Source: Bacillus sp. J33 (GTDB taxonomy: Bacteria; Bacillota; Bacilli; Bacillales; Cytobacillaceae). Taken from it: a stretch of DNA of 56,829 nt. Position numbers and translations under genes: made by a program. Under the pieces are notes generated by a model. That model was not told the origin of the DNA, searched no databases, and was given only the letters and a program-made list of their open reading frames with translations. Location: contig NZ_JAEL01000025.1 of the NCBI RefSeq assembly GCF_000518885.1, positions 1-56,829 on the forward strand, read 5' to 3'. Below, one piece after another: positions 44,466 through 53,923 of this stretch. The first letter of the stretch is position 1, and each line of letters opens with the position of its first letter.

Positions 44466-44805
44466 AATGTTTCACCTCTTAAATTGTAAACAAGCGAAAA
44501 ACTTAGCATCAGCTAAGTTTTTATTATTTTTTAGTAAATATGTAAAGCTTATGTTAATGATTGGTGAATGAATGTAAAATACTATAGCACAGTTTTAATC
44601 TAATGAAAACTAATATCCCTGCTATAATTTTCGCCTTTTTCCTTCAAAAACCTACAAATTTATAATACTCTCCATAAAAAATTCTCTTTAAAGCTAATGA
44701 TGATAATGGTAAAATAAATTTTCCCTTCATAATCTTACTCCTGGGTGAGTAATGATTGTAAAAGGGTACAAGCTAAAATTAACTACAAATGATTGGAGAA
44801 TCATC
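44466..44805. other. AT-rich intergenic region with a hairpin in the ltaS leader
   Basis: AAAAACTTAGC and GCTAAGTTTTT (44497-44522) form a stem with U-runs on both sides, inside the ltaS 5' region. It could act as an attenuator for ltaS or a terminator of a short transcript. The rest is AT-rich with no gene. Confidence 0.5.
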
Positions 44806-45432
44806 ATGAAGGAACGTTTTTTATTTTTTACTGCGGGGCTTCTTATTCTAACAATGGGTGTCGCCCTTATCATTAAGTCCAATCTTGGTGCTTCCGCATG
44901 GGATGCGTTAGCTGTTGGTGAATCCCAAATGTTTAACTTAACGGTTGGCACCTTTGTGTTTATAAATGGAGTGGTTCTTATCTTTCTTAATGCTTTTTTA
45001 ATGAAAAAAAAACCTGAGGTGCTTGCAGCCATTTCAATACTTGTTATTGGGGCTCTAATTGACTTTTGGCTTTTGATTATTTTTAATGATCTTTCACCGC
45101 AATCATTGGCAGGACAATCAATTGCTTTATTGACAGGCATTCTGGCGATGGGGATTGGAGTAGCCATCTACCTTCAGGCCAAATTTCCGGCAAGTCCAAT
45201 GGATACCTTAATGGTAGCCATTCATACCCGTTTTGGATTAAATCTTAGAAATTCCCGTATTATTAGCGAAAGCTTTGCCCTTTTGCTTGCCTTTTTATTT
45301 AGAGGTGCAATTGGTGTTGGGACGATAGTCGTAACATTAACTTTAGGTTTAGTAGTCCAATTTTTTTATCCAAGATTTGAAAAAATGCTTGAAAAAATCC
45401 AAACTCCAAAAAAGCCGATTTTCACCGAATAA
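44806..45432 (+). CDS. YczE/YyaS/YitT-family membrane protein
   Basis: This 208-residue membrane protein has about six hydrophobic segments and the family features LGASAWDALAVGESQMF (about 27-43) and KFPASPMDTLMVAIHTRFGLNLRNSR. Members are unassigned integral membrane proteins; B. subtilis YczE affects secondary-metabolite production. ATG 44806 after GGAGAATCATC is preferred over the longer frame from 44752. It ends in a terminator shared with the convergent helicase gene. Confidence 0.78.
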   Translation: MKERFLFFTAGLLILTMGVALIIKSNLGASAWDALAVGESQMFNLTVGTFVFINGVVLIFLNAFLMKKKPEVLAAISILVIGALIDFWLLIIFNDLSPQSLAGQSIALLTGILAMGIGVAIYLQAKFPASPMDTLMVAIHTRFGLNLRNSRIISESFALLLAFLFRGAIGVGTIVVTLTLGLVVQFFYPRFEKMLEKIQTPKKPIFTE

Positions 45433-45464
45433 AAACAGCCGGATTCCAAATCTGGCTGTTTTTT
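45431..45464. terminator. Bidirectional terminator after the YczE-type gene
   Basis: AAAAACAGCC and GGCTGTTTTTT form a stem with a short mismatch, with A-run and T-run on both sides. It serves both converging genes. Confidence 0.85.
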
Positions 45465-47757
45465 AATTCTGCAATACTTTATAGTCCTTCCATTCTTCAG
45501 GAAGGAGAGCTTGATATTTTTTATTCAAATAGCGGTCATCTATTAAGACAATTGTTCCGTGATCTTTTTCAGAACGAATCAGCCTGCCTCCAGCCTGCAG
45601 AACTTTGTTCATCCCTGGATAGGTGTACGCATAATCATATCCATTCTTATTTTGATGGCGGAAATAATTTTTTATTATATCACGCTCTAATCCGATTTGA
45701 GGAAGCCCAACACCAACCACAAATACTCCATTTAGCCTGTCACCTTGCAGGTCAATGCCTTCCGAAAAAATTCCGCCCATAACTGCGAAGCCAAGAAGTG
45801 TATCACCGGCATCTGGCCTAAAAGCTTCGAGGAAAGCTTCCCTTTCTTCTTCTTTCATACCGGTTCTCTGGATAATTGTTTTAATAGGCAGATCTCTACC
45901 CTTAAACTGCTTGTAGACGTCCTCCATGTACTGATAGGATGGAAAGAAAATAAGATAATTGCCTGTATGTCCTGTGAGCATTTCCTTGATTATATCAACA
46001 ATGGGCTGGAGAGATTCACCGCGATCACGAAACCTTGTTGACAGAGGCTTTATATATACTTCGGCCTGTCCTTTTGAAAAGGGTGATGGAATAGAAATGG
46101 TATAATCATCTGGCTTAAAGCCGAGCATGTCTTTAAAATAGTTTAGGGGCTGCAGTGTTGCAGAGAAAAATATCCTTGATTTAAAGCCTTTTCCTGCTTT
46201 CTGCAGCAGGTTTGAAGGATCCAGGCAGAACATTTTGATATGGAAATCATTTCTCTGCTTTTGAAAATAAGTAATAAATCTTTCATCATAAAGCTGGCTG
46301 ATTCGAATAAAGCTTTGAACGGCAAAGTATGTTTCCAGCAATTCTTCCGCCCCTGTTTTATCCTTGTTCAGGACTAAATATTTTTCTGCATAGGCCATGA
46401 AATCTCTGAACTCTTGAACAAGTTCTTCCGGATCATCCTTCTCCACAAATGCGGGTTGTTATCCGTACTTCTTTTTCAGAGCTACAAACATTTCGTTTAC
46501 ACGTTTAGCGCTTTTCTGGATACCCTCGTCCTTTCCCTTAAAAATTCTGCTTAACTGGAGAAAAGATGACTTGTTCAATGCAGCTGAATACATCTCCCTC
46601 CCGCGGTCTACCAGATTATGGGCTTCATCAGTCAGAAGAACCGTTTTCTTTTTCTCCTCTTCAATAAAACGCTTTAAAGAGATACGGGGATCGAAAACAT
46701 AATTATAATCGGCAATTATGGCATCCGCTGCATATGCTGCATCCAAAGAAAACTCAAAGGGGCATACTCTATGTTTATGTGCATATTTTTCAATGGCGGT
46801 TCTGTTTATCATATTCTCATGTTTCAGGAGGTCAAGTATAGCCCCGTTCACCCTGTCATAATAGCCATTGGCAAATTCACAGTACTCTTTTTGGCATCTG
46901 GTCTCATCCTTAAAGCAGATTTTGTCCTTGGCAGTAACCGTCACGGCTTTTAGCTCCAGACCGCTTTTCTGCATCATGGCTAATGCCTCTTCAGCAGCTT
47001 GGCGCGTAATTGTTTTTGCCGTCAAATAAAAAATACGCTGTATTTCCCCTTCACCGATGGCTTTTACAGCCGGAAAAAGAGTCGAAATGGTTTTTCCGAT
47101 TCCAGTAGGAGCATTAGCATACAAGCTTTTTCCCTCTGAAATGGTTTTATAGACTGCACCGGCAAGTTTTCTCTGGCCGAGTCGATAATTTGGAAAAGGA
47201 AAGCTTAATTCATTTATGCTCTTCATCATTTCTATTCTGTGCGAAACCCTCATTTCCGCATAAGGAACGTAAGATTTAAGCAGTTCTCTCATAAACCTTT
47301 CAAGATGTTCATATGAAAAAGTTTGCTCAAACCTTTTTTCCTCTAACGTATCGCTTTGCACATAAGTTAATTGCACAATCATTTGCTTCAAATCATGATT
47401 CATCATAAAAATATAGGCATAGCATTTAGCCTGGGCCCAGTGCACAGGAAATGTTTCCTCTCCTATTTCTGCAAGAGGACGGCTAACGGATTTAATCTCA
47501 TCTATAATGAAGCTGTTATTCCGCTGAAGCAATCCGTCACACCGGCCTTCCAAAATAAATTCCAGCCCCCCGCAAGAGATATTTGCAAGCAATGGCACTT
47601 CCTTTTGGTCTTTTTCCCCATATTGTTTTTGAATGTTCTGATGCAGTCTCGTTCCCTCCGAAAGACTAACCGAAGAGCGAAATCCTGTTTCAATGCTGCC
47701 GCTTCTGTATATATATTCAACTAAAGCTCTTACAGATATTTTTACCTTATTTTGCAT
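45463..47757 (-). pseudogene. XPD/DinG-type DNA helicase with Cas4/RecB-like nuclease domain, cut by an in-frame TAA
   Basis: The two open frames 47757-46459 and 46446-45463 are in the same reading frame, separated only by TAA (46461-46459) and the codons for QPAF, so one base change (for example GAA to TAA) explains the break. The whole would be about 764 residues. The N-terminal 1-100 carries H39, D74 and E87-I-K89, the RecB/Cas4-type nuclease pattern. Walker A ANAPTGIGKT is at 213-222, iron-sulfur cysteines at C280, C287, C292 and C331, and DEAH at 376-379. The second half holds helicase motifs V-VI (GILFSEGID-like GGIFSEGIDL and QAGGRLIRSEKD). It is probably a DNA-repair helicase, now likely inactive. 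Start: ATG after AAAAGGAGCC. Confidence 0.75.
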
Positions 47758-47913
47758 TGAAACGGCTCCTTTTAATGTTGATTTCTTTATTATAGCACAT
47801 ATGTTCTGCTATTAAGAAATATTTGCAAAATCCGGAAAGCCCGTTTTACAATTAATATAGAAAAAGTCAAAAGGGGTGTGGATGGTTTTGTTCCTTTTCG
47901 GACAAAGCATAAA

Positions 47914-48345
47914 ATGATGAAAAAAATAATACTATGGACCATGTCTGCATGCGCTTTGTCTTTCCTTGGGTTCCTGGTATATTTGGCATCAATGGATATG
48001 ATTTCTGAAAAAGTGATGTCTGAAGTTGCCGGAAGCTTTAACGAAAAAGATATTGAAGCACTCGAAAATGACCCTGCTGTTAAAGATTTAATTGAACGGC
48101 ATTCAGGCGACTTATCTGGGGTCGATTTAAAAAAGTCCTCTTTGCCTATCACGACAAAGGAAGAAGCTGTAAAAAAAATCTCAAAAGATTTCACTGTTAA
48201 AGAAATCCGTGAGGTAGCATCTAAAGCAAAAGGCGGCTTTACTCCAGATGAGCAAAAAGAAATTTATTCCCTCTTGACTGACCGATTAACAGAAGAAGAA
48301 CTTACCGCTTTAAAAATGATCGCCATCCAGGAATTAGAAAAATAA
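47914..48345 (+). CDS. Hypothetical membrane-anchored protein (about 143 aa)
   Basis: The protein has one N-terminal hydrophobic segment (about 3-24, MMKKIILWTMSACALSF) and a charged helical domain outside the membrane (EVASKAKGGFTPDEQKEIYS). ATG 47914 is taken; the frame opens at GTG 47878, which sits almost on top of an AAAAGGGGT site and would add 12 poor-quality residues. The family is seen in Bacillus but no function is known, and some database names for it (a tRNA synthetase) are not supported by the sequence. Confidence 0.65.
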   Translation: MMKKIILWTMSACALSFLGFLVYLASMDMISEKVMSEVAGSFNEKDIEALENDPAVKDLIERHSGDLSGVDLKKSSLPITTKEEAVKKISKDFTVKEIREVASKAKGGFTPDEQKEIYSLLTDRLTEEELTALKMIAIQELEK

Positions 48346-48475
48346 GTTATCCAAAAATTACAAGCCTATCATCCTACTAAAGAACTGTTTATCGCCAATT
48401 CAGAAAATTCGTGACATTAGACTAAGGCAAACTGGGTTCCTCCTCATATTTTAATTAGTGAAGGAGGGATCAATC

Positions 48476-48661
48476 ATGTATCAATTGGCTTTATTATATT
48501 TAGCATGCATGCTGGCTGGCTATGGACTGACAATGGTGCCCGCAACCGCAGTCATTACTTCAGGTATTACCAGCTTCTTTACGATTGTCGGCGGCCTGGC
48601 CATGCTTGTTTTCGGTCTAGCTATTCTTTATCTCGGAATAAAAGCATTACTCGGCAAATAG
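48476..48661 (+). CDS. Small membrane protein (61 aa)
   Basis: The 61-residue protein MYQLALLYLACMLAGYGLTM... has two hydrophobic segments (about 1-26 and 33-57) and ends IKALLGK. ATG 48476 follows a strong GAAGGAGGG site. A GC-rich terminator follows. The family is not recognised; it is a typical tiny two-pass membrane protein. Confidence 0.72.
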   Translation: MYQLALLYLACMLAGYGLTMVPATAVITSGITSFFTIVGGLAMLVFGLAILYLGIKALLGK

Positions 48662-48671
48662 GATTACATTT

Positions 48672-48706
48672 GACTCGCATCGGCCAAAGCCGACGCGAGT
48701 CTTTTT
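48672..48706 (+). terminator. Terminator after the 61-residue gene
   Basis: GACTCGC, TCGGC and their complements form a long GC-rich stem around CAAA, followed by TTTTT. Confidence 0.9.
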
Positions 48707-48808
48707 CTGCCTTGACAGCAGTTCACCTGACTCTAAAGGCACATCTCTTTTTCACAGTTCAGCACAATGATATAATAATTGAAAAATGAAGCCATGGAGG
48801 ATTATAAT

Positions 48809-49648
48809 TTGCAATCTTTAAAAGACATCGGGCAGGAACTTATTAGTAAAAAGCTTGAAATAACCAAGGAATTCAATGAACTTTTGGAAGAAGGCTATGT
48901 GAAGCGCTTAAGTGCTTCACAGCGAAATCTGGATGAAATAAATGAATGGAGATCCCAGCTGATCGGTTTTTTGGGAGAAGCGATCATAGCCGGAGATTCA
49001 GAGTCTGTAGGAGAAAAAGTGTCTGAATGGGCAAGGATAACCGGCGAAGGAGCAGTTGAAAGCCAGCTTCCGTTGGATAAAGCGCTAAAAACAATCAGTG
49101 CATATCGTTCCCTGACATGGAAAGTGATTAAAGAATATGTAAAAACTCACTCTGTTGATCCAATGGAACTAATTGAGGTATCTGATATTATCGACCCTAT
49201 TTTAGATAACGCAGCATCCGTATTCAGCTCATCCTACGTAAAGGACCATAAACGTTCACTGGATTTAGCCAAAGAAGCAATTCAGGAACTATCCGTACCT
49301 GTTATTGCGTTAACTAAAGATGTAGCTATTTTGCCATTGATCGGCGAGCTCGATACATATCGTTCAAAGGTTCTGATTGAAAAATCACTTCAAAAATGCT
49401 CAGAGCTCAAGGTGAATACGCTGATTATTGATATGTCTGGAGTAGCGATCATTGATACAATGGTGGGTCATGAAATTTTCCAGGTTGTTAGGGCATTAAA
49501 TCTGATTGGTGTCAAAACCATCCTTACAGGCTTAAGGCCAGAAATTGCGCAATCTGTAGTTCAGCTGGGGGTTAGCTTCTCAAATATCCAGATAATGAGC
49601 AATCTTCAATCCGTAATTTCACAAATGTCCAAAGAAAACAGCATTTAA
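48809..49648 (+). CDS. RsbR-family co-antagonist (STAS domain protein)
   Basis: This 279-residue protein has an N-terminal globin-like sensor (about 1-150) and a C-terminal STAS domain (about 155-275). The phosphorylation region reads DMSGVAIIDTMVGHEIFQV, with the kinase-target threonine in DT, and a second in KTILTGLRPEI. In Bacillus, RsbR proteins with RsbS and RsbT form the stressosome that turns on sigma-B. No rsbS or rsbT lies beside it, so this is a stand-alone paralogue. A strong GGAGG 8 nt before TTG 48809 decides the start; the ATG at 48779 has no site. Confidence 0.85.
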   Translation: MQSLKDIGQELISKKLEITKEFNELLEEGYVKRLSASQRNLDEINEWRSQLIGFLGEAIIAGDSESVGEKVSEWARITGEGAVESQLPLDKALKTISAYRSLTWKVIKEYVKTHSVDPMELIEVSDIIDPILDNAASVFSSSYVKDHKRSLDLAKEAIQELSVPVIALTKDVAILPLIGELDTYRSKVLIEKSLQKCSELKVNTLIIDMSGVAIIDTMVGHEIFQVVRALNLIGVKTILTGLRPEIAQSVVQLGVSFSNIQIMSNLQSVISQMSKENSI

Positions 49649-49652
49649 AGAA

Positions 49653-49688
49653 AGCCAGGCAGCATATTCATGGTAGTGCTGCCTGGCT
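49653..49688. terminator. Bidirectional terminator between the RsbR-like and MscS genes
   Basis: AGCCAGGCAGCA pairs perfectly with TGCTGCCTGGCT around a 12-nt loop, between converging genes. The U-runs are short. Confidence 0.75.
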
Positions 49689-49697
49689 CCAAATAAA

Positions 49698-50765
49698 TTA
49701 AACCTCTTTTTCGGCAGGAAACATCTGCGGGACAGCAAGTTCTATCCCATTTTTATAAAAAGTGTCTGCTATCCGATGCCGGAGACGGCTCTCAAATTTC
49801 TGCTTCGCTGCAAAATGGGCAACAGGCACTTCAACAAGAAAGTCCATTGCCTTATTGCGGAAATCGACAAAGCGGATATCGGGTTCAGGATTAAGCAATA
49901 TCCCCTCTGTTTTTGAAATTTCCCCTTCTACAACTTCTATTAGAAGCTCTTCCACCTTTTCTGTATCTGTACCATAAGCAACACTAATTAGCACTTGTGC
50001 AAGCATTTCCGAACCAGTCCGGTTTTTAATGATTTGTTCAATAAAATATTGATTTGGAACGATTAATGTCCCCTCTTTGGCTGTCCGGACAATGGTCGAC
50101 CTTAAACGAATACTCTCAATTTTCCCTATCTTATTATTGATCTCAATCATTTCTCCAATTTCAACCGGCCGTTCAAAAAGAATGATAATGCCTGAAATAA
50201 AGTTGCCGGCAATGTTTCTCATGCCAAAACCAATCCCTATTCCAAGCACTCCCAAAATGGCAGCCGCAGCGCTTAAATCCACCCCGACAGTTGTTAAGCT
50301 TATGGCAAGCGCTGCAATCATGACCGAATAATAAACCATTCGATTAAAGGAATAACCCAGCCCCCGATCGACCCCGTAGAATTCATATACAGATGTTAGC
50401 ACGTATTTGGTTACTACCTGTACCAGCCGATGTGCAAGCGAAATAATTAAAAAAGCGACAATGAGTAATTTGAGAGTCACATCAACTTCTCCAGCTGTGA
50501 ACAAAACGTAGGACAGCCAATTCTCCCTTGAAAAAAACAGTAAAAAGAGGATGATAATTCCATAAAAAACAGCCCAATTTACCAATGAAGCAACGCCTTT
50601 CAGAATACGCTCGTTTTGAATTGAATTCCTTTTCCCCGTCTTATTAAAGGCCATATTTATAGCCCATTTTGCAGTCAAAATAATCCCAGCAAAAAAGAGA
50701 AAAAGTGCAGCTTCTTTTAGGGTTACATTTTTAACTAATAGTATAGTCACATTCAATTCTTCCAT
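49698..50765 (-). CDS. MscS-family mechanosensitive ion channel
   Basis: This 355-residue membrane protein has five hydrophobic segments. The pore-lining helix 3 region is AAAAILGVLGIGIGFGMRNIAGNFISGI, followed by the MscS beta domain (FERPVEIGEMIEINNKIGKIESI) and a cytoplasmic C-terminal domain (EVPVAHFAAKQKFESRLRHRI). It opens on sudden drop in osmolarity to release solutes. Start: ATG 50765 after AGGTGAGTGTTAA. Its length is between E. coli MscS (286) and longer MscS-like proteins. Confidence 0.9.
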   Translation of the reverse strand: MEELNVTILLVKNVTLKEAALFLFFAGIILTAKWAINMAFNKTGKRNSIQNERILKGVASLVNWAVFYGIIILFLLFFSRENWLSYVLFTAGEVDVTLKLLIVAFLIISLAHRLVQVVTKYVLTSVYEFYGVDRGLGYSFNRMVYYSVMIAALAISLTTVGVDLSAAAAILGVLGIGIGFGMRNIAGNFISGIIILFERPVEIGEMIEINNKIGKIESIRLRSTIVRTAKEGTLIVPNQYFIEQIIKNRTGSEMLAQVLISVAYGTDTEKVEELLIEVVEGEISKTEGILLNPEPDIRFVDFRNKAMDFLVEVPVAHFAAKQKFESRLRHRIADTFYKNGIELAVPQMFPAEKEV

Positions 50766-50915
50766 TTAACACTCACCTGTTTAACTTCTGTTTTTTATCT
50801 ATTCCTTGTTTTCAGGATTGCTAAACAGAAAAAACATAAACCATCCTGGTGTTTAACAAAGATAAAAAAAGGAAAGGTGAATATAAAATACAAAATGCAA
50901 GGTTGGGGTATGTAA

Positions 50916-51986
50916 ATGTGGATGAACAAGCCGTTCTTCAAATATGCAACAGGCATTATTTTACTATTGATCATCATTTATTTATTAGGAAAAATTGATT
51001 GCTTTCTTTGGCCAATCAGGGCTTTAATTGCTTCGATTTTTTTTCCGATCTTGCTTTCGGGCGTACTGTATTATATTTTAAGGCCCATGGTAAGACTGGT
51101 TTCCAAGGCTTTGCCCAAGACTATAAGCATATTCGTAATATTCACTGCAGTTCTTGGTTTGGGCTGCGCTGGCTTTCAATTAATAGGAAATACTGCTGGA
51201 AGCCAATTAACGGAACTTACAGGAAATTTGCCAAATAAAATGAAGGAGCTATCAGATGAAACGGAAAAAGTTGTTGAAGAAAACAATATGGGAATGTTCT
51301 CCTATGATAATGTAAAAAATAACATTTTATCCTTTTTGAAATCTCTTCTATCAGGTGCCGGAGAAAATATTATGAAGGTTTTCTCCGCTATTACCAGTGT
51401 TGTAACGGTTTTAGCAGTTGTGCCTTTCATCCTTTTCTATTTTCTCAAAGATGACCACAAACTCAGGCCATTTCTTTTAAAACACCTACCTGACAAACAT
51501 GCAGAAGAAGGCAACAGAATTTTGGGAGATATTGATAATACACTGTTTTCGTATGTTACTGGTCAGTTTATCGTCGCAGTGGCGGATGGTGTCTTAATGT
51601 ATATCGGATATTTAATTATTGGGCTTGACTATTCTTTAATACTAGCTATTTTTGCAATGTTCCTGACCGTTGTCCCTTTTCTCGGACCCATACTGGGAAT
51701 CATTCCGGCAGTCTTTATTGGCTTAATGCAGGGACCAGATATGGTAATAAAAATTATCCTGGTACTGATTGCTGTCCAGCTGCTTGAAAGCAACCTTGTT
51801 TCACCCCGTGTAATGGGGAAAAGGCTTAACCTGCATCCTTTAACCGTCATTATCATTTTGATGGCAGCCGGCTCCCTCTATGGATTTATAGGGATACTAA
51901 TTGCTATCCCGCTTTACTCTGTAATTAAGGTCCTTGTGAAGGATTTCAGAAAATTTTACAGGCTCAGAACGACAAAGAGCATCTGA
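50916..51986 (+). CDS. AI-2E family transporter
   Basis: This 356-residue membrane protein has about eight hydrophobic segments in the AI-2E (PF01594) pattern, with RPMVRLVSKALPKTISIF near the start, and GLDYSLILAIFAMFLTVVPFLGPILGIIPA and VSPRVMGKRLNLHPLTVI toward the end. Members export small molecules or ions; a role in Na+(Li+)/H+ antiport is known for some, and the AI-2 link is not general. Start: ATG after GGTTGGGGT. Single gene. Confidence 0.85.
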   Translation: MWMNKPFFKYATGIILLLIIIYLLGKIDCFLWPIRALIASIFFPILLSGVLYYILRPMVRLVSKALPKTISIFVIFTAVLGLGCAGFQLIGNTAGSQLTELTGNLPNKMKELSDETEKVVEENNMGMFSYDNVKNNILSFLKSLLSGAGENIMKVFSAITSVVTVLAVVPFILFYFLKDDHKLRPFLLKHLPDKHAEEGNRILGDIDNTLFSYVTGQFIVAVADGVLMYIGYLIIGLDYSLILAIFAMFLTVVPFLGPILGIIPAVFIGLMQGPDMVIKIILVLIAVQLLESNLVSPRVMGKRLNLHPLTVIIILMAAGSLYGFIGILIAIPLYSVIKVLVKDFRKFYRLRTTKSI

Positions 51987-52109
51987 TCCGAAGAGTAAAA
52001 GGCTTCCTGCCCGACAGCATTTTTTGTGAGAAATAAGAATAATATGATTCTTCGTAAATCAAACAGTATAATAAGAATTGTGCGGAAATATTTTGAGAGG
52101 AGTATTATC

Positions 52110-53159
52110 ATGACTTACCCCAACACAAAAGAAACAATTAGTTTGTTAAAAGAAATTGTTTCCATTCCGAGTCCTTCCGGAAATACAAAAGAAGTGATTA
52201 CATATGTAGAAAAGTTTCTGAATGAGCTTAATGTTGAAACAAGACGGAACCGCAAAGGCGGCTTGATCGCTACACTTCCTGGAAAGGATGATGCAAATCA
52301 CAGGATGCTGACAGCACATGTTGATACACTTGGTGCGATCGTTAAAGAAATTAAGCCGAGCGGCCGCCTTAAGATCGACCTGATCGGCGGTTTTAAATAC
52401 AACTCTATTGAAGGCGAATATTGTGAAATTGAAACGTCTGCCGGCAAAAAATACACGGGAACGATTCTTATGCATCAAACATCAGTCCATGTATACAAAG
52501 ATGCTGGAAAGGCTGAAAGAAATCAGGAGAATATGGAAGTCCGCATTGATGAAAAAGTCCATAATGCAGAAGATGTCCGCGCTCTAGGAATCGAAGTCGG
52601 AGATTTTATTTCTTTTGATCCACGCGTACAAACGACAGCTTCAGGATATATTAAGTCCCGCCATCTGGATGACAAGGCGAGTGTAGCCATTCTTCTTCAG
52701 CTTATTAAACAGTTGATGACTGATAACATTGAGCTGCCATATACTACCCACTTCCTGATCTCCAATAATGAGGAGATTGGCTACGGCGGCAATTCGAATA
52801 TTACACCAGAAACGGTTGAATATCTGGCTGTTGATATGGGAGCAATGGGAGATGGCCAATCTACTGATGAATACACCGTTTCCATCTGTGTGAAAGATGC
52901 GAGCGGTCCCTATCATTATGAACTGCGAAAACGGCTTGTTCAGCTGGCAGAAGACCATCAGATTGAATACAAGCTTGATATTTATCCTTTTTACGGTTCA
53001 GATGCCTCTGCAGCCATCCGTGCAGGCCACGACATCGTCCACGGCTTAATCGGGCCAGGAATCGACTCTTCTCATGCTTTTGAACGCACACATGAAGAAT
53101 CGATTGAAAATACGGCTAAATTGCTGTATCACTATGTTCAATCAAGGATGGTACTCTAA
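52110..53159 (+). CDS. M42-family metallo-aminopeptidase
   Basis: This 349-residue cytoplasmic di-metal peptidase has the M42 features: AHVDTLGAIV (first metal His and Asp), SRHLDDKAS (bridging Asp), NNEEIGYGGNSN (catalytic Glu pair), AVDMGAMGD (metal Asp) and SSHAFERTHEES (metal His). It should trim peptides from the N-terminus and often forms large tetrahedral oligomers. ATG 52110 (MTYPN), after GAGAGGAGTATTATC, is preferred over the frame's first ATG 52026. It ends at a strong terminator. Confidence 0.87.
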   Translation: MTYPNTKETISLLKEIVSIPSPSGNTKEVITYVEKFLNELNVETRRNRKGGLIATLPGKDDANHRMLTAHVDTLGAIVKEIKPSGRLKIDLIGGFKYNSIEGEYCEIETSAGKKYTGTILMHQTSVHVYKDAGKAERNQENMEVRIDEKVHNAEDVRALGIEVGDFISFDPRVQTTASGYIKSRHLDDKASVAILLQLIKQLMTDNIELPYTTHFLISNNEEIGYGGNSNITPETVEYLAVDMGAMGDGQSTDEYTVSICVKDASGPYHYELRKRLVQLAEDHQIEYKLDIYPFYGSDASAAIRAGHDIVHGLIGPGIDSSHAFERTHEESIENTAKLLYHYVQSRMVL

Positions 53160-53163
53160 AAAT

Positions 53164-53202
53164 ACAAAAACTGCACTCCGGCAATGGATGTGCAGTTTTT
53201 GT
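53164..53202. terminator. Bidirectional terminator between M42 and M15 peptidase genes
   Basis: ACAAAAACTGCAC pairs with GTGCAGTTTTTGT around a 13-nt loop. Both transcripts end here. Confidence 0.9.
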
Positions 53203-53205
53203 ATG

Positions 53206-53763
53206 CTATTCAACTTTTTCTGGCGGCCTTTTCCCTCTTTGGAGTTCCCGGATCGAAAGGCCAAAGTCCATTTGCAGGTGAGGATTATCTTTAAAATGCT
53301 TCCAATCCCCTCCCCATTCAAAGCCAAGAACCTTGGCAATCTCGACAACCTCCATCCAATCAGCCTGGCCATTGCCATTTCCATCGTATTTCATGTCCCA
53401 AATGATCTGACCGTTAACAGACAGCAGCGCAAAATCAATTGCAAGTCCAAAATTGTGGTAAGATTCTCCTCCCTTGGCATGAGTTACAATGTTCCCTTCT
53501 TTAGAACGGCCTTTTTCATAAAGGGCGTCCTGCTCTTCAATGCTTCTGAAGCCTTGTGTAATGACCACATTTATACCTTTGTCAGCTGCTTTAGTGATTA
53601 ATTCATCTTTTTTCTCAGCTACGATAGGATGGAGGCTATCAGGAAGTGCACGATCTTTAAGCTCTGGTTCTATTATTTGCTGAATATATTGATAGAGTAT
53701 AAGCCCGATAGTTGTTACCACTAGCAAAAAGAGAATAAACCTGCCTAATTGTTTAAAAAACAA
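53206..53763 (-). CDS. M15-family peptidoglycan peptidase (CwlK/YcdD-like)
   Basis: This 185-residue protein has one N-terminal membrane segment (about 9-28) and an M15 fold with the zinc ligands in SYHNFGLAIDFAL (His and Asp) and GDWKHFKDNPHLQMDF (His), plus the substrate loop ITQGFRSIEEQ. Close relatives cleave the L-alanyl-D-glutamate bond of peptidoglycan. The TTG start at 53763 follows GAAAGGACATAAAACG. It may remodel the wall outside the membrane. Confidence 0.83.
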   Translation of the reverse strand: MFFKQLGRFILFLLVVTTIGLILYQYIQQIIEPELKDRALPDSLHPIVAEKKDELITKAADKGINVVITQGFRSIEEQDALYEKGRSKEGNIVTHAKGGESYHNFGLAIDFALLSVNGQIIWDMKYDGNGNGQADWMEVVEIAKVLGFEWGGDWKHFKDNPHLQMDFGLSIRELQRGKRPPEKVE

Positions 53764-53880
53764 CGTTTTATGTCCTTTCTTTGCTGGTTCTTTGGAAGAT
53801 ACCTATCTTATTTTAGCAAGATTTATCGGAAACTTCACTTTTAGGGATTCATATTTTGCATACTCATAAGCAAAAATAAT

Positions 53881-53910
53881 AAAATACGCCAGCATTGCCG
53901 GCGTATTTTT
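53881..53910 (-). terminator. Terminator after metQ
   Basis: AATACGCC pairs with GGCGTATT around an AGCATTGCC loop region, with flanking A and T runs. It marks the end of the metNIQ operon. Confidence 0.88.
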
Positions 53911-53923
53911 CTGCTATTAATTA

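Noticed and set aside
47790-48194. 134-codon minus-strand open frame
   Set aside because: Antisense to the membrane-anchored protein gene, which has the better signals and composition.
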